Notes under the pieces: model-generated
The model's input: the letters and a program-made list of their open reading frames with translations, nothing else
Databases searched by the model: none
What the model was told of the DNA's origin: nothing
Shown here: positions 32,436-35,916 of the stretch, piece by piece
Layout: every line of letters begins with the position of its first letter
How positions within the stretch are numbered: the first letter of the stretch is position 1
Translations under genes and position numbers: made by a program
DNA from: Vicinamibacteria bacterium
GTDB lineage: Bacteria > Acidobacteriota > Vicinamibacteria > Marinacidobacterales > SMYC01
Assembly (NCBI GenBank): GCA_035620555.1
Contig: DASPGQ010000532.1
Span: 1 to 35,916 of the forward strand
Reading direction: 5' to 3'
Length of the DNA stretch: 35,916 nucleotides

Positions 32436-33622
32436 CAGCCGCTGAGTCGCCGCAACGACCCTTGCAAGGTGCTATGAATCACGGCGTATCTACTCCCACA
32501 GCTGAAGGTGTGTTGGAGCTCGAGCCGCAGGGAAACGGCCATCTCCGACAAGAGAGCAATAACTTTCTTCCCCGGCCGCAAGACGTGCGCGTCCCGAGTC
32601 GTCTCGTCGCCAAGCATTTCTTGAAGGAGGGCTACTACATCCAAGGCCCTTCGGGGATGGCGAGGCGAAGAAACAACCGCCGCGGAGGCCCGCCTCACCG
32701 GGAGCTCCAGGCGGTCGAGAGCATCAACGGATTCAAGCCCGAAGAACTGCCGCCTCCGCGCCATTATCAAGAGCTCGTCAGCGAGCACCCCGCCATGCGG
32801 CTCCGGATGTCACAGGATCCCGACGGGCCCATATCGCTTCGGGTCATCGACCTCATCACTCCGATCGGTCGAGGTCAACGGGGACTCATCGTAGCCGCGC
32901 CCAAGACGGGAAAGACCATTCTTCTCGAGCAAATCGGCTGCGCCATCGGTGCATTCTATCCGGAAATCCATTTATTCGTCCTTCTCATCGATGAGAGACC
33001 GGAAGAAGTGACGCACATGCGCCGAGCGGTCAAGGGGCAAGTGATCGCCTCGACGTCCGATGGGACGAGCGCCAACCATCTTCGCGTTGCCCGGCTCGTG
33101 CTCGAACGGGCTCGGCGTCTGGTGGAGATGGGTGACGACGTCGTGATCCTGCTCGACTCCATCACCCGACTCGGTCGCGCCGCGAACCGAGAGCAAAAAG
33201 GGCGTGGGAAAACGATGACCGGGGGCATCGACTCGCGGGCGCTGGAGTTCCCTCGCCAGTTCTTCGGTGCCGCGAGGAACATCGAGGACGGGGGAAGCCT
33301 CACGATTCTCGGAACGGCTCTGGTCGACACCGGGAGCCAGATGGACGAGGTGATCTTTCAGGAGTTCAAGGGTACCGGCAACATGGAATTGGTGCTCGAC
33401 CGTCGGCTCGCCGAGGCGAGGATCTTTCCCGCGATCGATATTTCCCGCTCGGGAACCCGACGCGAGGAGATACTTCTCGACGAGGAGGAGCTTCCCCGAG
33501 TCCACCTCCTGAGGCGCGCACTCGCTGGTCTCAAACCCACCGAAGCCATGGCTCTCCTCCTGGACAAGATGAAGAAGACCAGAACCAACAAAGAGCTCCT
33601 GGAATCGATCCGTATCAAATAG
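32432..33622 (+). CDS. rho: Transcription termination factor Rho, divergent short form
   Basis: Rho is the hexameric RNA helicase that ends transcription. The ATPase domain is complete: P-loop VAAPKTGKT, LLIDERPEEVT, LLDSITRLGRA, the Q-loop region KGRGKTMTGGID, the R-loop GTGNMELVLDR and the arginine finger RSGTRREE. The N-terminal helical domain of about 45 residues in E. coli Rho is missing. In the RNA-binding cold-shock domain the usual GFGFLR is GNGHLR (residues 34-39). By eye, two further aromatic contacts (E. coli Tyr80 and Tyr110) are Arg and His. A basic linker RRRNNRRGG follows. I recall similar GNGFLR forms in planctomycetes or verrucomicrobia. The ATG overlaps the leader stop; ATG 32474 with AAGGTG upstream is an alternative start. 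Confidence 0.93.
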   Translation: MTAAESPQRPLQGAMNHGVSTPTAEGVLELEPQGNGHLRQESNNFLPRPQDVRVPSRLVAKHFLKEGYYIQGPSGMARRRNNRRGGPPHRELQAVESINGFKPEELPPPRHYQELVSEHPAMRLRMSQDPDGPISLRVIDLITPIGRGQRGLIVAAPKTGKTILLEQIGCAIGAFYPEIHLFVLLIDERPEEVTHMRRAVKGQVIASTSDGTSANHLRVARLVLERARRLVEMGDDVVILLDSITRLGRAANREQKGRGKTMTGGIDSRALEFPRQFFGAARNIEDGGSLTILGTALVDTGSQMDEVIFQEFKGTGNMELVLDRRLAEARIFPAIDISRSGTRREEILLDEEELPRVHLLRRALAGLKPTEAMALLLDKMKKTRTNKELLESIRIK

Positions 33623-34310
33623 CGATCCTTCTCACGTCCGTCGGCGCCCTTCCCTCCTCGTCATGCTTCACGTAGACGTAGACATCTTCGACTTTCGCAG
33701 AAAGGCGCTTCACCAGCTCGCGCGCGGCTTCGACCTCGGTCTCGCCGTAAGGCGGCGTCTTGCGCAGACGCACGTAGGCGAACGGAGCCGTAATGGCGGG
33801 CTCCGCCGCGGCGTCGATCTCGAGCTCGGCCGCGCATAGGGCAACTCCGGCTTCTCTCAATCGCCCCTCCACGGCTTCGACCTGCCAGGACTCGTGGCGG
33901 AACTCCATCGCATAGCGATGGCCCGACGGCAGCTCGGCCAGTACGGCGTCGAGGCGATCGAGCTCGCACCGCAGAAAAGGCGGCAGCTGGAAGAGCACGA
34001 CTCCTAGCCGATTCCCCAGTGGCACCAGGGCATCCATGAAGTCGCGAACCGATGCGCCCACGCCCCTCAGCCGCGCCATGTGAGTTACGCTCTGGTGCAT
34101 CTTGAGCGAGAACCGGAACTCACTCGGGGTCGACTCGGACCACGAGCTCACCAGGTCGCTCTTCGGAAAGCGGCGGAACGTATAGTTGATCTCGACACTA
34201 TTGAGCCTGGAGGCGTAAAAGTGAAGGAACTCTCTCGCCGGGGTCTTGGGAGGGTAGAAGGCGCCAATCCATTCGCGGAAGCTGTATCCGGAGCAACCCG
34301 CGTAGATCAA
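33615..34310 (-). CDS. DUF72 (YecE-like) protein
   Basis: This 231-residue protein is a TIM-barrel-like DUF72 member: IYAGCSGYSFREWIGAFYPP at the start, EINYTFRRFP, FRFSLKMHQSVTHMARL, LGVVLFQLPPFL, YAMEFRHESW and FAYVRLRKTPPYGETE. The biochemical role of the family is not established. The TTG at 34310 overlaps the stop of the upstream SUMF1-like gene (TTGA), so translation is coupled; the longer frame reaching 34508 is spurious because it lies inside that gene. The 3' end overlaps rho by 8 bases. Confidence 0.88.
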   Translation of the reverse strand: MIYAGCSGYSFREWIGAFYPPKTPAREFLHFYASRLNSVEINYTFRRFPKSDLVSSWSESTPSEFRFSLKMHQSVTHMARLRGVGASVRDFMDALVPLGNRLGVVLFQLPPFLRCELDRLDAVLAELPSGHRYAMEFRHESWQVEAVEGRLREAGVALCAAELEIDAAAEPAITAPFAYVRLRKTPPYGETEVEAARELVKRLSAKVEDVYVYVKHDEEGRAPTDVRRIAI

Positions 34311-34987
34311 AACGTGCGGACCCAGCGGAACCCGAAATCGGAGTAGTGGAACGACGGCGGCAGGCTGCTCCGCGAAGCGCAGGCGGTAACGAGGATCGAG
34401 TGGCGCCAAGAACCACCGCGAGCGGAGCGACGTGGGGAACCGGACGCGCAGGGATCGCGTTCGGGCGAGACGAGATAGTAGTCGGCACGGTAGGCGTCGA
34501 GACACCACTCGTGCACCATGTCACCCATGTGGTACAGGCCGTAGCCGTTCGGCGGCGAAGAGCGTACCCGCTCGGGCCGCTCGAGCGGTCCGTGGATCCG
34601 CGCGGGGCCACCTCGGGCGGGATCGTCTCCCCAGGGGAACGTCGCACTCTCGAGCCGTCCGCGAGCCGCTTTCTCCCGCTCGGCCTCGGTTGGGAGGCGA
34701 ATTTCGAGACCCGTTTCGCTCGCGAGCCACCAACAGAAACGACGGGCTTCCATCCAACTCACGCCTACAACGGGCTGGTCGGGATCGTCGAAGCCGGGCT
34801 CGCTCCAAAACGGGGGCGGCGGAGCTCCGGTTCGCTCGAGAAAAATGCGATAGTGTCTATTGGTGACGGGCGTCTCGGCCATCTCGAAGGCCGAGACGAA
34901 GACGCGATGAACGGGCCTCTCGTTGTCTAGTTTCCCCTCGCGCCCCATGAGAAAAGTTCCCGCAGGTATCGGGACGCGAGCATGCAC
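34307..34987 (-). CDS. SUMF1/formylglycine-generating-enzyme-like protein
   Basis: This 226-residue protein has the SUMF1 (FGE-sulfatase) fold signatures: IPAGTFLMGREGKLDNERPVH at the N-terminus, VTNRHYRIFLER, QPVVGVSWMEARRFCWWLA, RLPTEAEREKAARG, FPWGDDPARG and near the end ARGGSWRH with DFGFRWV. The two active-site cysteines that true formylglycine-generating enzymes carry between GGSW and GFR are not both present; only one Cys (in VTACASRSS) is visible. It is thus probably not a sulfatase activator but one of the many SUMF1-domain proteins with other roles. The GTG at 34987 lies 10 bases downstream of a strong hairpin. It is coupled to DUF72 by a TTGA overlap. Confidence 0.82.
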   Translation of the reverse strand: MHARVPIPAGTFLMGREGKLDNERPVHRVFVSAFEMAETPVTNRHYRIFLERTGAPPPPFWSEPGFDDPDQPVVGVSWMEARRFCWWLASETGLEIRLPTEAEREKAARGRLESATFPWGDDPARGGPARIHGPLERPERVRSSPPNGYGLYHMGDMVHEWCLDAYRADYYLVSPERDPCASGSPRRSARGGSWRHSILVTACASRSSLPPSFHYSDFGFRWVRTF

Positions 34988-34997
34988 GGTGCTACGA

Positions 34998-35015
34998 GCG
35001 GCCCGTCAGGGCCGC
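34998..35015. promoter_or_regulatory. Stable GC hairpin before the SUMF1-like gene
   Basis: GCGGCCC (34998-35004) and GGGCCGC (35009-35015) form a perfect seven-pair stem with a four-base loop. On the minus strand it ends ten bases before the GTG at 34987. No T-tract follows on either strand, so it is not an intrinsic terminator. It could shape translation of the downstream gene or be an RNA processing element. Confidence 0.45.
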
Positions 35016-35083
35016 CGGCCGAGAGGAATCGCGTCGCGCCGAAGCGAGGAGCGAAGGCGCGGGCGCGAGGGAATTCGGCCGTG

Positions 35084-35106
35084 GGCGCGCGCGAGGAGCG
35101 CGCGCC
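35084..35106. repeat. Inverted repeat downstream of the zinc-ribbon gene
   Basis: GGCGCGCGC (35084-35092) and GCGCGCGCC (35098-35106) form a perfect nine-pair stem around five bases, 29 bases beyond the zinc-ribbon stop. No T-tract follows on the minus strand. A ten-base direct repeat, GCGAGGAGCG, occurs at 35044-35053 and 35091-35100. The plus strand of 35040-35134 is poor in T; the minus-strand RNA is rich in C and U, as Rho-loading regions are. Confidence 0.45.
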
Positions 35107-35134
35107 GGGAGCGAGCCGAGGAGGCGAGCGACCA

Positions 35135-35569
35135 CTAAGTTTTGAACAGGTTGTGAAAGGCGTTCCTGGCGTCTTCCGCGCTATTTGCTCGCCGGCCCGT
35201 GGCGTCGAGCGCCTGGACGGGCTTGAAAAGAGCGCATTCGTTCGCGGCCCCCTTGTCGGCAATTCGCTCGTCGATGGGTTTCTTGCACTCGAAGCGGGCA
35301 TCGGGGTCGAAGTGCTTGCAATGTCGGCAGGAATGCAACGGGGTTCCGCACTTGAGGCACTTGCTTTTGTAGTCCACCTCGAGCTGGCTCGATGGGACCT
35401 GGTGCCCACATTTGGCGCAGCGCGTTACGATAATCGATTCTCGGTCGATGGCGTGCCGGAGGGAACGGATCTGCTCCCGGTTCCCTAGATCGGGCGGTTT
35501 CTCGCGACGACTCTCTCGTCGTTCATCGTTATAGTCGTCGTCCCGGTAACCACGTTGCCGGTACTTCAT
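35135..35569 (-). CDS. Zinc-ribbon protein, unknown function
   Basis: This 144-residue protein has a charged, probably disordered N-terminus rich in Arg, Asp and Glu, then a cysteine-rich core: TRCAKCGHQV, SKCLKCGTPLHSCRHCKHF, FECKKP and NECALF. That gives eight cysteines in four pairs or singles, enough for two zinc sites. The order CxxC, CxxC, CxxC, C, C resembles rubredoxin-like or zinc-ribbon proteins. No catalytic motif is seen; protein or RNA binding is possible. GGAGGAGG lies just before the ATG but can fold with CTCCT immediately upstream of the start. Confidence 0.8.
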   Translation of the reverse strand: MKYRQRGYRDDDYNDERRESRREKPPDLGNREQIRSLRHAIDRESIIVTRCAKCGHQVPSSQLEVDYKSKCLKCGTPLHSCRHCKHFDPDARFECKKPIDERIADKGAANECALFKPVQALDATGRRANSAEDARNAFHNLFKT

Positions 35570-35582
35570 AGGAGATCCTCCT
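35570..35582 (-). promoter_or_regulatory. Self-pairing Shine-Dalgarno of the zinc-ribbon gene
   Basis: On the minus strand AGGAG-GAT-CTCCT ends directly at the ATG, so the ribosome-binding site can pair with the five bases next to the start codon. A second GGAGG register just upstream stays partly free. A possible extended -10 (TGA-TATGTT) lies about 120 bases upstream, giving a long leader. Confidence 0.35.
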
Positions 35583-35712
35583 CCAAAGGGCGAGGCGTTC
35601 CGCTCCCGCTGTCAAGGGATCTGAGAAATGACGGCCATCAGGGAGATTGCTGGGCGCGCGACCCCGAAACTGGCACGTCTTTACCGAAGTCCCCTTAACA
35701 TATCACGGGTTG

Positions 35713-35916
35713 TCAAGCTTGCGCCAGAGCCTGGTCGAGATCGGCGATGAGGTCCTCGGCGGTTTCGGTGCCCAGAGCAAGGCGCACGAGACCATCGGCG
35801 ATGCCCGCCCGTTCCCGCTCGTCAGGAGAAAGCATCGCGTGCGACGTGAGACAGGGAATCGAAAGGAGTGACTCCACGCCGCCGAGACTCGGTGCCACGC
35901 GAATCAGACAAACTGC
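35713..35916 (-). CDS. Cys/Met metabolism PLP enzyme, C-terminal part (partial)
   Basis: The visible 67 residues are the C-terminal end of a cystathionine gamma-synthase/lyase-type enzyme. VAPSLGGVESLLSIPCLTSHAMLSPDERERAGIADGLVRL and ETAEDLIADLDQAL match the family end, with the conserved Ser-Leu-Gly-Gly-Val-Glu-Ser block. The N-terminal part with the PLP lysine lies outside the window. Whether it is MetB, MetC, CGL or MGL cannot be decided from this fragment. Confidence 0.88.
   Translation of the reverse strand, partial: AVCLIRVAPSLGGVESLLSIPCLTSHAMLSPDERERAGIADGLVRLALGTETAEDLIADLDQALAQA

Noticed and set aside
34311-34508. N-terminal extension of the DUF72 protein to 34508
   Set aside because: The extension is Arg/Leu/Ser-rich shadow sequence inside the SUMF1-like gene; the TTGA overlap at 34310-34307 gives a normal start at the conserved N-terminus.
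35660-35690. TGGCACG on the plus strand resembling the -24 element of a sigma54 promoter
   Set aside because: The -12 element reads CC where GC is needed, and no plus-strand gene follows.
35583-35712. Riboswitch or SRP-type RNA in the leader of the zinc-ribbon gene
   Set aside because: The region is long enough for one, but I recognise no conserved core of a known class and only weak short stems.

Overview
The window is a gene-dense, GC-rich stretch of chromosomal housekeeping DNA with about 38 protein genes, most of them recognisable. I see no rRNA, tRNA, CRISPR array, insertion sequence or prophage gene. Futalosine-pathway MqnD, type III pantothenate kinase (CoaX), a GatB-type amidotransferase, lipoprotein signals, a Pkn-type Ser/Thr kinase, SYLF and DUF4013 proteins and a divergent Rho suggest a Gram-negative bacterium of the Acidobacteriota or a neighbouring deep phylum. 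That assignment is an inference, not a proof.

Layout, left to right. 1-3643: a possible gene start on the minus strand, then a large GT-C-like membrane protein, RNase HI and a CAP-domain protein on plus. 3688-9242: a minus-strand block of folC and accD (overlapping), a Ser/Thr kinase, a HAMP membrane protein, a deoxynucleoside kinase and folK. 9320-13208: a plus operon of long-chain acyl-CoA synthetase, gatB and ftsE with 4-base overlaps. 13227-16202: minus-strand ftsX, a metallo-beta-lactamase-fold hydrolase and a lipoprotein. 16434-20347: mqnD, coaX, an IlvA-like PLP enzyme with a DinB protein, a DUF4760-like protein and a small Cys protein. 20326-28075: aconitase, DUF4013 and SYLF proteins, an Fpg/Nei glycosylase, an SDR and CstA. 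28133-35916: hisS, a small novel ORF, a TrmJ-like methyltransferase, a dienelactone hydrolase, a diiron ferritin-like protein, a stand-alone Lrp/AsnC RAM domain, a leader ORF plus rho, DUF72 and SUMF1-like genes, a zinc-ribbon protein, and the C-terminus of a cystathionine gamma-synthase/lyase-type enzyme.

Expression architecture is the most distinctive property. Many first genes have a TATAAT, TAGAAT or similar -10 box, often preceded by TGn, ending only 5-9 bases before the start codon and with no Shine-Dalgarno sequence, so their mRNAs should be leaderless. Other genes have -35/-10 pairs with an 18-base spacer. Genes alternate strand often. In eleven convergent pairs the ends lie between 65 bases apart and 40 bases overlapped, and no intrinsic terminator is visible in any of them.

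The observations most worth a second look are: ftsE and ftsX split into two convergent operons that meet tail to tail; rho preceded by a 25-codon leaderless ORF that carries a strong hairpin and overlaps rho by ATGA; a Rho protein that lacks the N-terminal helical domain and the usual aromatic residues of its RNA-binding site; and the leaderless-promoter pattern itself.
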